A DNA stretch of 49,145 bases, taken from contig NZ_JAGUCN010000035.1 in the NCBI RefSeq assembly GCF_018271975.1, positions 1-49,145 on the forward strand. Direction: 5' to 3'. Below, piece after piece: positions 10,007-18,561 of the stretch (positions within the stretch are counted from its first letter, which is position 1; the number at the start of each line of letters is the position of its first letter). The translations under genes were made by a program, and so were the position numbers. Source of the stretch: Carboxylicivirga mesophila (lineage in GTDB: Bacteria > Bacteroidota > Bacteroidia > Bacteroidales > Marinilabiliaceae). A model generated the notes under the pieces. It saw only the letters and a list, made by a program, of their open reading frames with translations, had not been told where the DNA came from and made no database searches.

Positions 10007-11314
10007 ATGAAAGAACGTTTAGCCCGCATAATTCACTTCATTAACGAAGAAATTTGGAGAATAACAGCTGATGATACCACTAAACGTCAGTTTTTCCTGA
10101 TACGTGCCATTCGGATATTAAACATTTCGATTAAAGGTTTTATTAATGATAAATGCCAGCTAAAAGCATCGGCATTAACCTTTTATTCGCTACTGTCAGT
10201 TGTGCCGGTGGCCGCACTAGCCTTCGGTATTGCCAAGGGATTTGGTTTAGACAATAAATTACAGGATATATTAACAGCGAAGCTAGAAGGACAGGAAGAA
10301 GTATTGGCATTTGTGTCCAACTTTGCGTTAAACTACCTTGAACGCACTCCGGGGGGCGAAGTAGCCGGTATTGGCTTGGTCGTACTTTTCTGGTCGGTTA
10401 TGAAAGTGTTTGGCAATATTGAGCACTCATTTAATGATATATGGGAAGTTAAGCACGCCCGCTCGTTTATTCGTAAGTTTAGCGATTATATTTCGCTGAT
10501 GCTGATAGCCATTATTTTCATGTTGTCGAGCAGTGGTATGGTTGTTATTGTCAGCAAACATTTAAGAGATTTAGGGTTCGAGAATAGTGGTTTATCCAGT
10601 CTTATTTATGTATCGTCCTACCTACTCGTATGGATTGTTTTCACCTTACTCATGTATATTATGCCTAATACAAGGGTGAAATTTAGAGCAGCGCTTTTTG
10701 GTGGAATTATTTCGGGCTCATTATTCCAACTGTTGCAATATGGCTATGTACATTTCCAAAGTTCGGTAACCAGCTATAATGCCATCTATGGTAGCTTTGC
10801 TGCGCTACCATTTTTTCTGATTTGGCTGCAATCAAGCTGGCTCATTGTTTTATTAGGTGCCGAGCTGTCATTTGCTTTTCAAAATGCCGACAGTTATGAG
10901 TTTGACGCAGATACCAGGCGGGTGAGTTATGCCTATAAACGGCATATTATATTAATGGTTGCATCATACGTTATAAAGCGATTTGAAAGGGGCAAAACGC
11001 CGCCCAATAACATGGATTTGTCTAATGAATTAAAACTTCCGATACGCCTGATTAATGAAGTAGTATATGAATTGGTGATAAGTAAGGTGTTTTCAGAAGT
11101 GATTAATGATGATGAGAAGGAAACCTACTATCAGCCGGCATTGGATATAAATAAACTAACCGTTACAAAAGTAATTAAGATGGTCGAGGCGAAGGGTAGT
11201 CGTGATTTGCACTTCGAGGAAACCAGCCACTTGCATAACCTTGATGATATCCTCTCGGAATTTGATGAATTACTGGAGAAGAGTAAGCGAAATATTCTGC
11301 TGAAAGAACTTTAA
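10007..11314 (+). CDS. YihY/BrkB family inner-membrane protein with C-terminal winged-helix-like extension
   Basis: 435 aa from the ATG at 10007 (MKERLARIIHFINEEIW). The frame stays open upstream to 9929, but that part is the 3' end of RNase P RNA, so the longer start is rejected. The core (~40-300) has about six membrane segments and family motifs: 'LKASALTFYSLLSVVP', 'GLVVLFWSVMKVFGNIEHSFNDIWEVK', 'YNAIYGSFAALPFFLIWLQSSW' and 'LLGAELSFAFQN'. Residues ~315-435 are soluble and look like a winged-helix-type domain, often seen in Bacteroidota members. The family has no established biochemical role; older names (ribonuclease BN, serum resistance) are misleading. A strong hairpin terminator follows. 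Confidence 0.85.
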   Translation: MKERLARIIHFINEEIWRITADDTTKRQFFLIRAIRILNISIKGFINDKCQLKASALTFYSLLSVVPVAALAFGIAKGFGLDNKLQDILTAKLEGQEEVLAFVSNFALNYLERTPGGEVAGIGLVVLFWSVMKVFGNIEHSFNDIWEVKHARSFIRKFSDYISLMLIAIIFMLSSSGMVVIVSKHLRDLGFENSGLSSLIYVSSYLLVWIVFTLLMYIMPNTRVKFRAALFGGIISGSLFQLLQYGYVHFQSSVTSYNAIYGSFAALPFFLIWLQSSWLIVLLGAELSFAFQNADSYEFDADTRRVSYAYKRHIILMVASYVIKRFERGKTPPNNMDLSNELKLPIRLINEVVYELVISKVFSEVINDDEKETYYQPALDINKLTVTKVIKMVEAKGSRDLHFEETSHLHNLDDILSEFDELLEKSKRNILLKEL

Positions 11315-11366
11315 AGATATTGATGAAAGATAACTTCTGGCAAGGCTCCGGGACAATACGAAATAG

Positions 11367-11402
11367 AAAAGGCGATAGCTGTAAAACAGTTATCGCCTTT
11401 TT
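11367..11402. terminator. Bidirectional intrinsic terminator
   Basis: AAAAGGCGATA pairs with TATCGCCTTTT, continued by CTGT/ACAG around a 3-nt AAA loop. T-runs follow on both strands, so it can end the BrkB gene on the plus strand and the structured RNA on the minus strand. Confidence 0.85.
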
Positions 11403-11605
11403 ATAAGGACCGCATCACCCGGGATTATTTAAACTCCTGAAAACAGGATTTGAGTGCATGTAATTATCGATAATCCTCCGTACTACAAGTAGTAACCACA
11501 AGGTCGAGGCCCGCTCTTTAAAAACATAGCGTCACTCGGTGTTTTTTTAGTGTTGAGTTTAACAATCTAAATACGACTGATGCGGAATGTCTTTGTCAAT
11601 GATCG
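11403..11605 (-). ncRNA. Structured small RNA, candidate 6S RNA
   Basis: No protein-coding frame is convincing here. Read on the minus strand, the region folds as one long irregular hairpin. The ends pair (plus coordinates 11578-11585 with 11410-11417, CCGCATCA/TGATGCGG). A second helix follows (11564-11567 plus 11555-11562 with 11423-11426 plus 11429-11436, GATT and TTAAACTC). Next is a large bubble whose 3' strand contains a small hairpin (CCTG-tttt-CAGG, 11436-11447). Beyond it are GAGTG/CACTC (11533-11537 with 11452-11456) and an apical stem (CCTC/GAGG, TACTA/TAGTA). Closing stem, central bubble with a 3'-strand hairpin, and apical arm is the architecture of 6S RNA, the RNA polymerase-binding promoter mimic. 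A strong promoter precedes it and a terminator follows. The structure is seen; the 6S identity is inference. Confidence 0.5.
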
Positions 11606-11610
11606 TACAA

Positions 11611-11641
11611 CAAATATAGCTTTTAAAAGCTCTACATCCAA
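11611..11641 (-). promoter_or_regulatory. Strong promoter for the minus-strand RNA
   Basis: On the minus strand this reads TTG (11639-11641), exactly 20 nt, then TATATTTG (11611-11618), a perfect Bacteroidota -33/-7 pair. Transcription would start near 11605 and run toward the terminator at 11367-11402. Confidence 0.65.
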
Positions 11642-11680
11642 GAAAATACAAGGGTTTTAGCGCAATTGAGATGGAATGGG

Positions 11681-11713
11681 TTGATTAATAAAAAATTAAA
11701 ATGTGTACTTTTA
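11681..11713 (+). promoter_or_regulatory. Probable promoter of the exonuclease/GIY-YIG gene
   Basis: TTG (11681-11683), 22 nt, then TACTTTTA (11706-11713), one base off TAnnTTTG, 68 nt before the start codon. Confidence 0.4.
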
Positions 11714-11780
11714 CCAATACTTTAACAAAAGCAACAAAGGTAATTTGAAATAAGTGTAGTTTAAGAGCGATAGTTAGTGC

Positions 11781-13148
11781 ATGTACGTCATAGTAGATAT
11801 TGAAACAACCGGGGGGAATATGAAGAATGGCAAAATAACGGAAATTGCTATTTACCGTTATGATGGTCAACAAGTGGTGGATGAGTTTGTGAGCCTGGTA
11901 AATCCCGAATCTTATATTCCACCGTTTATCACCTCATTAACAGGTATTACCAATGAAATGGTTGAATCGGCACCACCATTTTATCAAATAGCCAAAGATA
12001 TAGTGGAGATATGCAAAGGCGCTGTATTTGTGGCGCATAATGCTGCCTTTGACTATAATTTTATTAAAGAAGAGTTTCGTCATCTGGGCTACAGTTTTGA
12101 GATGCCAACTATTTGCACGGTTAAACTGGCTCGTCAGTTGTTACCCGGCCATGCTTCGTATAGCTTAGGGAAGATATGCCCAGAGTTAGGCATTGGCAAT
12201 GAAGCCCGACATCGTGCAGCGGGCGATGCACTGGCAACCGTTAAGCTGTTCGAAATACTACTGGATAAGAATAATGGACTAATCAATCCGGAAGATCCGT
12301 ATAAGACCTTCTCAGCTGATGGTTTACATCATCAGATGAGCGTTGAGCAAATAAAGGCCTTGCCCGCTCAAACCGGAGTGTATTACATGCACAACGAGCA
12401 AGGTGAACTTATCTATATTGGTAAGAGCAAAAACATCCGAAGTCGCATTATCACACACTTGGGCAATCCTCGATCGAAGAAAGGGATAGAAATGAAGCAA
12501 AATGCGGCCGATATAAGCTGTTTTATCACCGGCAGCGAATTAGTTGCCCTCCTGAAGGAGTCAGAGGAAATTAAGCTGGAGAAACCACGTTATAACCGGG
12601 CTCAGCGACGCTCCAAAAGCAAAATAGGCTTGTATCATTATACCGATCGTAATGGTTACCTGCGGTTGACACTTAAACCCAATAGCGGGGTTGATATTCC
12701 CAGTGCCACCTTTGATACGATACAGGAAGGCCGCGAACGCCTGTTTCAATGGATTGAGGAGTACGAACTGTGTCAGCAGTTATGTGGCCTTTATGATGGA
12801 AAGCATGGTTGTTTTCAATATCAGCTTAAGACCTGTAAAGGTGCCTGCGTAGGGGAGGAGTCGGATTTGAATTATAATAGACGTGTACAGGCGTTGCTTC
12901 AGAAACTATCCTATGGGCATTCTAATCTTGTAATTCTCGACAAAGGACGAAACGATTCGGAGATGGCGGTAGTAGTTGTGGAAAATGGTCGTTACCTTGG
13001 CTGGGGCTTTATTGGAGAGGATGCATGTATAGAGTCGCCCGAACAGTTTAAAGAGCACATCACTTTCTGCCATGATAATGGGGATACCCGCAGCATTATT
13101 TCTAATTATATTCGCCAAAAAAAGTATAAGAAGCTGATTCCGTATTAA
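11781..13148 (+). CDS. DnaQ-like DEDDh exonuclease fused to a UvrC/Cho-like GIY-YIG nuclease
   Basis: 455 aa. Residues 1-165 form a DEDDh 3'-5' exonuclease: 'VDIETTGG' (Asp/Glu pair), 'HNAAFDYNF' and 'HRAAGDALAT' supply the acidic and His residues. Residues ~195-275 are a GIY-YIG nuclease: 'GVYYMHNEQGELIYIGKSKNIRSRI' gives the GVY...YIG core with the Arg, and a Glu lies in 'LKESEEIKLEKP'. The rest (~280-455) resembles the region after GIY-YIG in UvrC/Cho, with Cys residues at 'CQQLCGLYDGKHGCFQYQLKTCKGAC'. Proteins of this architecture are thought to act in DNA repair, incising like Cho and trimming ends. The gene is monocistronic and ends at a terminator shared with the convergent GH95 gene. 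Confidence 0.85.
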   Translation: MYVIVDIETTGGNMKNGKITEIAIYRYDGQQVVDEFVSLVNPESYIPPFITSLTGITNEMVESAPPFYQIAKDIVEICKGAVFVAHNAAFDYNFIKEEFRHLGYSFEMPTICTVKLARQLLPGHASYSLGKICPELGIGNEARHRAAGDALATVKLFEILLDKNNGLINPEDPYKTFSADGLHHQMSVEQIKALPAQTGVYYMHNEQGELIYIGKSKNIRSRIITHLGNPRSKKGIEMKQNAADISCFITGSELVALLKESEEIKLEKPRYNRAQRRSKSKIGLYHYTDRNGYLRLTLKPNSGVDIPSATFDTIQEGRERLFQWIEEYELCQQLCGLYDGKHGCFQYQLKTCKGACVGEESDLNYNRRVQALLQKLSYGHSNLVILDKGRNDSEMAVVVVENGRYLGWGFIGEDACIESPEQFKEHITFCHDNGDTRSIISNYIRQKKYKKLIPY

Positions 13149-13153
13149 AATAA

Positions 13154-13181
13154 AAGGCAGGAACTTCTAAATCCCTGCCTT
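13154..13181. terminator. Bidirectional terminator between convergent genes
   Basis: AAGGCAGG pairs with CCTGCCTT around a 12-nt loop. A/T-runs on both sides suit termination of the nuclease gene (+) and the GH95 gene (-). Confidence 0.8.
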
Positions 13182-13187
13182 AACTTT

Positions 13188-15536
13188 TTATTTTCTGTAT
13201 TGGTATGGTTGATTGGGTTGCAGGTGAATCGTATGTGTTTCACCATTTACCATGATATCAGTGTCACATTCGTTTTCAGAGATGAGTTCAGCTGATATTA
13301 CTTCACCATTGGTCCACACGATATTGACAGTAACACCTCCTCTTGCTTTTAAACCGCTAACCGAGCCACTTTCCCAAACTTTCGGTAATGCTGGAAGTAA
13401 CCGTATGAGATTGTTTTCATGTGATTGAATAAGCATCTCTGCCACACCGGCTGTATAACCAAAATTACCATCAATCTGGAAAGGGGGATGCGCATCAAAC
13501 AGGTTGATGAACAATGATCTTTTAAATAGCTCCAGTATATGCTGATGGGCCATATCGCCATCTAATAGTCGGGCACTACAGTTAATTAACCATGCTCGGC
13601 TCCAGCCGGTGCCGGCGCCACCGTTTGCCAGGCGATGCTCCAGCGTGCGCCTGACTGCCTGCAATAGTTCAGGTGTCTCGCTGGCAGTAACGGCTGTGCC
13701 AGGATGAAATCCATAAAGATGCGACATGTGGCGGTGCCCTGGTTCTACTTCTTTATAGGCACGATCCCACTCCATAATCAGGCCTCGGTCATCTAAAGCA
13801 AAGCCAGGACGTAGCTGTTCTCGTTGTTGCGCTATCTTTTCTGTAAAGGCATTGTTGATATTCAGAGTGGCACAAGCCTGCAGATAGTTATCAAAAACCT
13901 CGGCTATTACCTGCTGATCCATAGCCGAACCTAGGCAAGTGGCCACAGGCTGCCCGTTTTGATCATAGAAACGATTTTCGGGCGAAGTGGACGGAGCCGA
14001 CACCAGGTAGCCATCTCTCGAGTCTTCAATCAGCCAGTCGCTATAAAACCTGGCCACTTGTTCTATGGCTGGGAAGGCGGTGTTTTTTAAAAAAATGGTA
14101 TCCTTTGTAAATAAATAATGCTGCCAGTAATGTTGCATCATCCAGCCACCTGCACCCATTGAACATCCCCAATAGGCTGTAGGAGCACGTAGCCAGGTAG
14201 GCGCCCATAAGTCGGTGGCATGTGGCAGAAAAGCTCCCTGACAACCAAAGTTCTTTTGGGCTGTTAACTGACCATTCTCCACCAGCTTATCTACATAGTT
14301 AAACAAGGGCTGATTGAGTTCATCAAGGTTGGTGACATTGGCAGGCCAATAGTTCATCTGCAGGTTAATATTTAGGTGGTAATCGCTATTCCAGGGGGCT
14401 TCTATATGTTCGTTCCACAGGCCTTGCAGGTTGGCCGGGTTGGTGCCCGGGCGCGATGAACTGATCAACAGGTAGCGACCATAATTAAAAAGCATGGCCT
14501 CCAAACCGGCATCGCTTTGGCCGTCTTTAACACGTTTGATGCGTGCATCAGTGGGTATACTGTCCAGCATTTCGCCGCTAAGTTGCAAGTCAACGCGTTG
14601 GTAGAGCTGCTGAAAATCAGCAATATGCGTTTGCTCCAGCTGCTGAGGCGACAGACTGAGTGCTTGTTGCAGCTGTTTGTTGTTTTGTGCCGCATAATCA
14701 TCATGATAGAATGACGAGTTAGCTACCAGGTAAATAACAGCGTTTTTAACGCCTTGCAATGTTATGGAATTCCCGGTGGTAGTAAGTTGACCATCGTGGT
14801 TTTCGATATGCAAAAGCGTTTGGAATTTCACGCCATGGTTGATGGGGGCTGGCTGGGAGTCAAAAGCACCACCATGCTGTGTAACTTCACCTTCCATCAA
14901 TAAGCGCTTGTTGCCCTCGGTATAGCTTTTTGCTGTTGTGTGACCTTTATCATCGGGTCTGCTCAGTCGTATCGTTCCATTAATGCCATTGGGCGCTTCA
15001 CTCTCTAGTTCAATCACCATCACCTGGTGAGGCGCCGAGACATACGCTTTTTGACTAAATTGGTAGCCGTTTGCTTTGTAAGTGGTGGTTGCAATGGCCG
15101 TATTTATGTCCAGCTCACGCCGGTAATCACTGATGTTGTCATGTTTGAAATCAAGCCATAAATCACCCATCGTCTGGTGCGAGCGAACAACTGATTTTCG
15201 TGAGAACTTATCGACAAACATGGCATCTGCTTCCTGATGCTTGCCCTCAAATAGTAGTTGACGAATGGCCTGAAGGTCTTCTGCCTGGCCTGCGGGTTCA
15301 TCCCAGCCTAAATCAGCCGGCCACATCGAATCTTCATTCAGTTGTATGCGTTCGGTATCAGTTTTACCAAATACCATGGCGCCCAGGCGCCCATTGCCTA
15401 TGGGTAAGGCCTGGTTCCAGTTTTCGGCAGCTTGTTGATACCATAAAACATGATTGGTGGCTTTATTGGTTGTTTGCTGGCAAGAGCAGATGGCTGAAAG
15501 GCCAATGATAAAAAGAAACAGGTGTAGTTTTTTCAT
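13188..15536 (-). CDS. GH95 family alpha-L-fucosidase-like lipoprotein
   Basis: 782 aa. The N-terminus is a lipoprotein signal (lipobox around ICS|C19), so it is likely exported and anchored. The N-terminal beta domain opens with '[26 protein letters not shown]', the GH95 hallmark. The (alpha/alpha)6 catalytic core has '[12 protein letters not shown]' (the Asn-x-Asn pair that activates water in characterised members), 'SPENRF' (the acid Glu) and '[16 protein letters not shown]' with the conserved Asp, plus '[11 protein letters not shown]'. Family enzymes invert and release alpha-1,2-L-fucose, some alpha-L-galactose, from glycans or plant/algal polysaccharides. No SusC/SusD pair or other CAZyme gene is adjacent, so it is not in an obvious polysaccharide utilisation locus here. 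A palindrome array lies 205-500 bp upstream. Confidence 0.92.
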   Translation of the reverse strand: MKKLHLFLFIIGLSAICSCQQTTNKATNHVLWYQQAAENWNQALPIGNGRLGAMVFGKTDTERIQLNEDSMWPADLGWDEPAGQAEDLQAIRQLLFEGKHQEADAMFVDKFSRKSVVRSHQTMGDLWLDFKHDNISDYRRELDINTAIATTTYKANGYQFSQKAYVSAPHQVMVIELESEAPNGINGTIRLSRPDDKGHTTAKSYTEGNKRLLMEGEVTQHGGAFDSQPAPINHGVKFQTLLHIENHDGQLTTTGNSITLQGVKNAVIYLVANSSFYHDDYAAQNNKQLQQALSLSPQQLEQTHIADFQQLYQRVDLQLSGEMLDSIPTDARIKRVKDGQSDAGLEAMLFNYGRYLLISSSRPGTNPANLQGLWNEHIEAPWNSDYHLNINLQMNYWPANVTNLDELNQPLFNYVDKLVENGQLTAQKNFGCQGAFLPHATDLWAPTWLRAPTAYWGCSMGAGGWMMQHYWQHYLFTKDTIFLKNTAFPAIEQVARFYSDWLIEDSRDGYLVSAPSTSPENRFYDQNGQPVATCLGSAMDQQVIAEVFDNYLQACATLNINNAFTEKIAQQREQLRPGFALDDRGLIMEWDRAYKEVEPGHRHMSHLYGFHPGTAVTASETPELLQAVRRTLEHRLANGGAGTGWSRAWLINCSARLLDGDMAHQHILELFKRSLFINLFDAHPPFQIDGNFGYTAGVAEMLIQSHENNLIRLLPALPKVWESGSVSGLKARGGVTVNIVWTNGEVISAELISENECDTDIMVNGETHTIHLQPNQPYQYRK

Positions 15537-15575
15537 TATTTTGAAAGGATATGAGGTGAATTATATGATTAGCCT

Positions 15576-15583
15576 CAAATATA
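15576..15583 (-). promoter_or_regulatory. -7 promoter element of the GH95 gene
   Basis: On the minus strand it reads TATATTTG, a perfect TAnnTTTG, about 40 nt before the start codon. No good -33 TTG is found at the usual distance, which would fit an activator-dependent promoter. Confidence 0.45.
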
Positions 15584-15644
15584 CCAAATCATTGTTGTCC
15601 GGGCATTATGTTTGTACATTCAGCTACCTCTTTATTATCATTCT

Positions 15645-15689
15645 AACCAGTCAGGTTCATAGGAGACCTAATTTTCTCCTCTGCTGGTT
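15645..15689. repeat. Two-part inverted repeat upstream of GH95
   Basis: AACCAG (15645-15650) pairs with CTGGTT (15684-15689), and inside it AGGAGA (15661-15666) pairs with TCTCCT (15675-15680). It lies 110-150 bp upstream of the GH95 start, between its promoter and the palindrome array. Confidence 0.5.
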
Positions 15690-15740
15690 AATCTGGAAGC
15701 CAATATTTCGTGTACTTATACCGGGAAAGTGTAAAAAACG

Positions 15741-16036
15741 GATACACCGTGTATTTACCAGTTCTTTTGTTGGGCGACCCGATACACCGTGTACTTTGCT
15801 CCCCAGGTATTAAAACTGGCCGATACACCGTGTATTTGGTTGTTTTACTCTTCAGACAAGCCGATACACCGTGTATCGGGTCCGCTGAGTCCTAAAATGT
15901 CGAAATACACGCTGTATTTGCTCCACCAAGTCTAAAAATGCAAAATACACTTTGTATTTGCTTCGTCAAGTCCTAAAATGATGGATACACCGTGTATCGA
16001 CGCTATTTTTAAATTTTGCCGGATACACCGTGTATC
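15741..16036. repeat. Eight-copy array of a 13-17 bp palindrome, 40-41 bp period
   Basis: The core ATACAC-C-GTGTAT recurs with centres at 15748, 15788, 15829, 15870, 15911, 15951, 15991 and 16029; the steps are 40, 41, 41, 41, 40, 40 and 38 bp. Copies 5 and 6 vary in the middle (AAATACA-cgc-TGTATTT, AAATACA-ctt-TGTATTT) but keep the symmetry; copy 2 ends GTGTAC. Some spacers are also alike ('aagtcctaaaatg' types in spacers 4-6), so it is a degenerate tandem repeat whose palindrome is best conserved. The period is about four helical turns, which puts every site on the same DNA face. It lies in the 840-bp gap between the 3' end of aroC and the GH95 promoter. Confidence 0.9.
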
Positions 16037-16120
16037 GGCAATTAATGTGAATCAATAGTTAAAATATACTTAACATAAACAGTCAATTCATATCAGGGTT
16101 GTGTTTTCTCACCATATTCA

Positions 16121-16262
16121 TAATCCCGCGCTTCGCACGGGGCTATTATTGTTAATGTCCTACGGACATTTTTATATCCCGAAGGGATTTATTTTTAATA
16201 ACCATGGGTGCAACCCATGGTATATTAATACATTACAAACAGAGCCACGGAGTGGGTTCAAC
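16121..16262. repeat. Cluster of short hairpins (REP-like intergenic element), copy 1
   Basis: Successive hairpins are CCCG..cttcg..CGGG, GTCC-tac-GGAC, ATCCC-gaa-GGGAT and ACCATGGGT-gca-ACCCATGGT, then a 'cagagccacggagtgggttcaa' remnant. The order and linkers ('aataacc...gtgcaac..') recur at 35841-35932, so this is a dispersed family. Confidence 0.65.
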
Positions 16263-16326
16263 TACTGATTTGCACAATTAATAGATTATCACTTGATATA
16301 TTTAAAAAAACGATGCGAATCAGCAT

Positions 16327-16357
16327 ATGAAAAATGCCAACCCGCAAGGATTGGCAT
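16327..16357 (-). terminator. Intrinsic terminator of aroC
   Basis: On the minus strand ATGCCAATCC pairs with GGGTTGGCAT around TTGC, and a run of T follows. Confidence 0.85.
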
Positions 16358-16377
16358 CTGACTCTTATAGTGTTTTA

Positions 16378-17454
16378 TTATCTGTACATCTTATTCACCA
16401 AAATATGATCAGCTATAGTGATGGCAGCCATGGCCTCCACAATTGGCACTGCGCGCGGCAACACACAAGGATCGTGGCGCCCTTTGGTGGTTGATGTTAT
16501 TTCTTCTCCATTACGGTTCACCGTGTGCTGCTCCATAAGAATGGTGGCAATGGGCTTAAAGGCTACATTGAAATAGATGTCTTCACCATTGCTGATACCC
16601 CCCTGGATACCGCCAGAGCGATTGGTTTTAGTTCTTACCCGGTCGCCTTCCATATAAAATTCATCATTGTGCTCCGAGCCTTTTAAATCAGTCGCTCCAA
16701 AGCCTAACCCGTATTCGAAACCTTTCACGGCATTGATGGACAACATGGCCTGGCCCAGAGTAGCGTGGAGTTTATTAAAAACCGGGTCGCCCAGTCCAAC
16801 GGGTGCATTCTTAATAACGCAGCTGATGATGCCGCCCACCGAATCTTTGCTTTTTCTGACCTCATCGATATAGTTAATCATCTTATCGGCTATGGTGGTA
16901 TCGGGGCATCGTACAATGTTATTCTCTGTATTGGCTAAATCAAGCTCCTCATAGGACTTATCCAATTGTATGGGTCCTACCTTTGATGTAAATGCCTGAA
17001 TGGTGATACCCTGTTGTTGTAGCATCAATTTGGCAATGGCACCTGCCACTACACGGGCAATGGTTTCGCGTGCAGAGGAGCGACCGCCTCCACGGTAATC
17101 GCGTATCCCATATTTGCTCTGGTAGGTATAGTCGGCATGCGAAGGGCGATACACATCGGCAATGTTACCATAGTCTTTGGAGCGCTGGTCTTTGTTCCAG
17201 ATGACAAAGGCAATAGGGGTACCGGTTGCCTTGCCCTCAAAGATGCCTGATAAAAATTCCACTTTATCTTCTTCGTTGCGAGGTGTGGTAATGGCTGACT
17301 GGCCCGGGCGACGACGATCTAATTCGCTCTGAATAAAGTCCTCATCAATAAGCGTGTTGGGCAGTACACCTTCAATGATACCACCAACTGCTTTTCCGTG
17401 CGACTCACCAAAAGAAGTGAGCTTAAATAGGGTGCCAAATGAATTTGCAGACAT
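16378..17454 (-). CDS. aroC: Chorismate synthase
   Basis: 358 aa, full length for the family. It converts 5-enolpyruvylshikimate 3-phosphate to chorismate, the last shikimate-pathway step, and needs reduced FMN. The three family signatures are present: '[18 protein letters not shown]' near the N-terminus, '[16 protein letters not shown]' (~120) and '[18 protein letters not shown]' near the C-terminus. It is cytoplasmic and homotetrameric in known members. It stands alone, with its own promoter and terminator; no other aro gene is in the window. Confidence 0.98.
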   Translation of the reverse strand: MSANSFGTLFKLTSFGESHGKAVGGIIEGVLPNTLIDEDFIQSELDRRRPGQSAITTPRNEEDKVEFLSGIFEGKATGTPIAFVIWNKDQRSKDYGNIADVYRPSHADYTYQSKYGIRDYRGGGRSSARETIARVVAGAIAKLMLQQQGITIQAFTSKVGPIQLDKSYEELDLANTENNIVRCPDTTIADKMINYIDEVRKSKDSVGGIISCVIKNAPVGLGDPVFNKLHATLGQAMLSINAVKGFEYGLGFGATDLKGSEHNDEFYMEGDRVRTKTNRSGGIQGGISNGEDIYFNVAFKPIATILMEQHTVNRNGEEITSTTKGRHDPCVLPRAVPIVEAMAAITIADHILVNKMYR

Positions 17455-17493
17455 ATATCGGTTTATATTTATAGATTATTAGAAAATGAAGCG

Positions 17494-17524
17494 TAAAAAT
17501 AGTTGTTTATAAGCTATTGCCCAA
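17494..17524 (-). promoter_or_regulatory. Promoter of aroC
   Basis: On the minus strand TTG (17522-17524), 20 nt, then TATTTTTA (17494-17501), one base from TAnnTTTG. It lies about 40 nt before the aroC start codon. Confidence 0.5.
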
Positions 17525-17690
17525 GACAATTAATGAATATCATTGTGAGGGGGCAAATGTGCCAGAATAGCATCTAGGGGCTGGATTCTACTATGAATAA
17601 GTTTAATATTAACTCTCTGTCTATATTAGCCTGCAATCGAATAGAAATAATTTTTCCAAAGTTTCAAACTTTGATGAAGGGGGGGTAAAT

Positions 17691-17717
17691 AAAAAAGGGA
17701 AGTGTTTAACACCTCCC
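17691..17717 (-). terminator. Intrinsic terminator of slyD-like gene
   Basis: On the minus strand GGGAGGTGT pairs with ACACTTCCC around TAA, followed by TTTTTTATTT. Confidence 0.85.
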
Positions 17718-17741
17718 TCGTATATAGCTTGTAATTGATTA

Positions 17742-18269
17742 TTAACCACAAGAGCAACCACCGCCGCAGCCACCTGAACCGCAACCTGTACCGCATGATT
17801 CTACCAGTTCATCCTCAGTAGCTTCACGTACCTCAAGTACTTCGCCTTTAAAGAACAGGTTATCACCAGCCAGTGGGTGGTTAAAGTCCATTTTAACTTT
17901 TTCGTCACCTACTTCAAGTACCAAACCATTAAGGCGGTTACCGTGTGCATCCTGCATAGGTACGTGGTTACCAATTGTTAGAAGATTCTCATCAATTTGT
18001 CCTTCTACTTCGAAAATGTTCTTTGGAATCTCAACAATAGCATTGGGGTTCACTTCGCCATAAGCTTCAGCGGCTTTTAACTCAAAATCAAAAGCAGATC
18101 CTTTAGCTAAGCCTTCCAACTTGTTTTCGAACATTTCCAGCATTTTACCGGCACCAAATACAAAACCTAGAGGAGCTTCGGCTTCTGTCTTTTCAATCAC
18201 TTCTCCTTCTGCACCGTTGGTACGCAATTCGTAGGAAAGGGTAACAAATTTATTTCTTCCTATTTCCAT
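17742..18269 (-). CDS. slyD: SlyD-like FKBP-type peptidyl-prolyl cis-trans isomerase
   Basis: 175 aa. Layout: split FKBP domain ('KFVTLSYELRTNGAEGEVIEKTEAEAPLGFVFGAG...LEMFENKLEGL..GSAFDF') with the inserted chaperone (IF) domain at ~70-125 ('AYGEVNPNAIVEIPKNIF', 'HGNRLNGLVLEVGDEKVKMDFNHPLAG'). It ends in a Cys/Gly-rich tail ('SCGTGCGSGGCGGGCSCG') that would bind nickel or other soft metals. In SlyD the FKBP fold isomerises prolyl bonds, the IF domain binds unfolded chains and the tail supplies metal for hydrogenase or urease maturation. No such metalloenzyme is nearby, so a general folding or metal-buffering role is more likely. The tail has six Cys and no His, unlike the His-rich tail of E. 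coli SlyD. Confidence 0.93.
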   Translation of the reverse strand: MEIGRNKFVTLSYELRTNGAEGEVIEKTEAEAPLGFVFGAGKMLEMFENKLEGLAKGSAFDFELKAAEAYGEVNPNAIVEIPKNIFEVEGQIDENLLTIGNHVPMQDAHGNRLNGLVLEVGDEKVKMDFNHPLAGDNLFFKGEVLEVREATEDELVESCGTGCGSGGCGGGCSCG

Positions 18270-18561
18270 TTTATAAAATTTAGTATTGTAATAATTTCAT
18301 TTTTATGGCTTGCCGTTATTCTACAGCAAGCATGCCAAATAGTTACATATTGCTTTAAATATTTGGCCTTTCATGCAAAAAACTTGCAAAGTAAACCAGT
18401 TTTTTTCGAACCTTGCAAGTAATCGTACTAAAAAGACAGCAGACACGAAAAAAAGTTCAATTCTATGTTCAAAATTTTAGACTATTTGAAAGTACTCGGG
18501 TCATCAGGCATTTTTTACAATGTTGATGATTTATATTTTCAGAAGTAATATATGGCCTGGA

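Noticed and set aside
11403-11605. tmRNA or SRP RNA
   Set aside because: No tRNA-like ends or tag reading frame, and no SRP GGAAGGAGCAGCC-type loop were found; the fold fits 6S better.
13188-15536. Polysaccharide utilisation locus around GH95
   Set aside because: No SusC/SusD pair, other CAZyme or sulfatase is adjacent; the two beta-barrel receptors are far away and lack SusD partners.
15454-15895. Overlapping ORFs through the palindrome array (119 and 61 aa)
   Set aside because: The protein repeats (YTVYL, DTPC) come from translating the palindrome; no start signal or family similarity.
15741-16036. CRISPR array
   Set aside because: The repeat core is only 13-17 bp and palindromic, spacers (~25 bp) are partly alike, and no cas gene is in the window.
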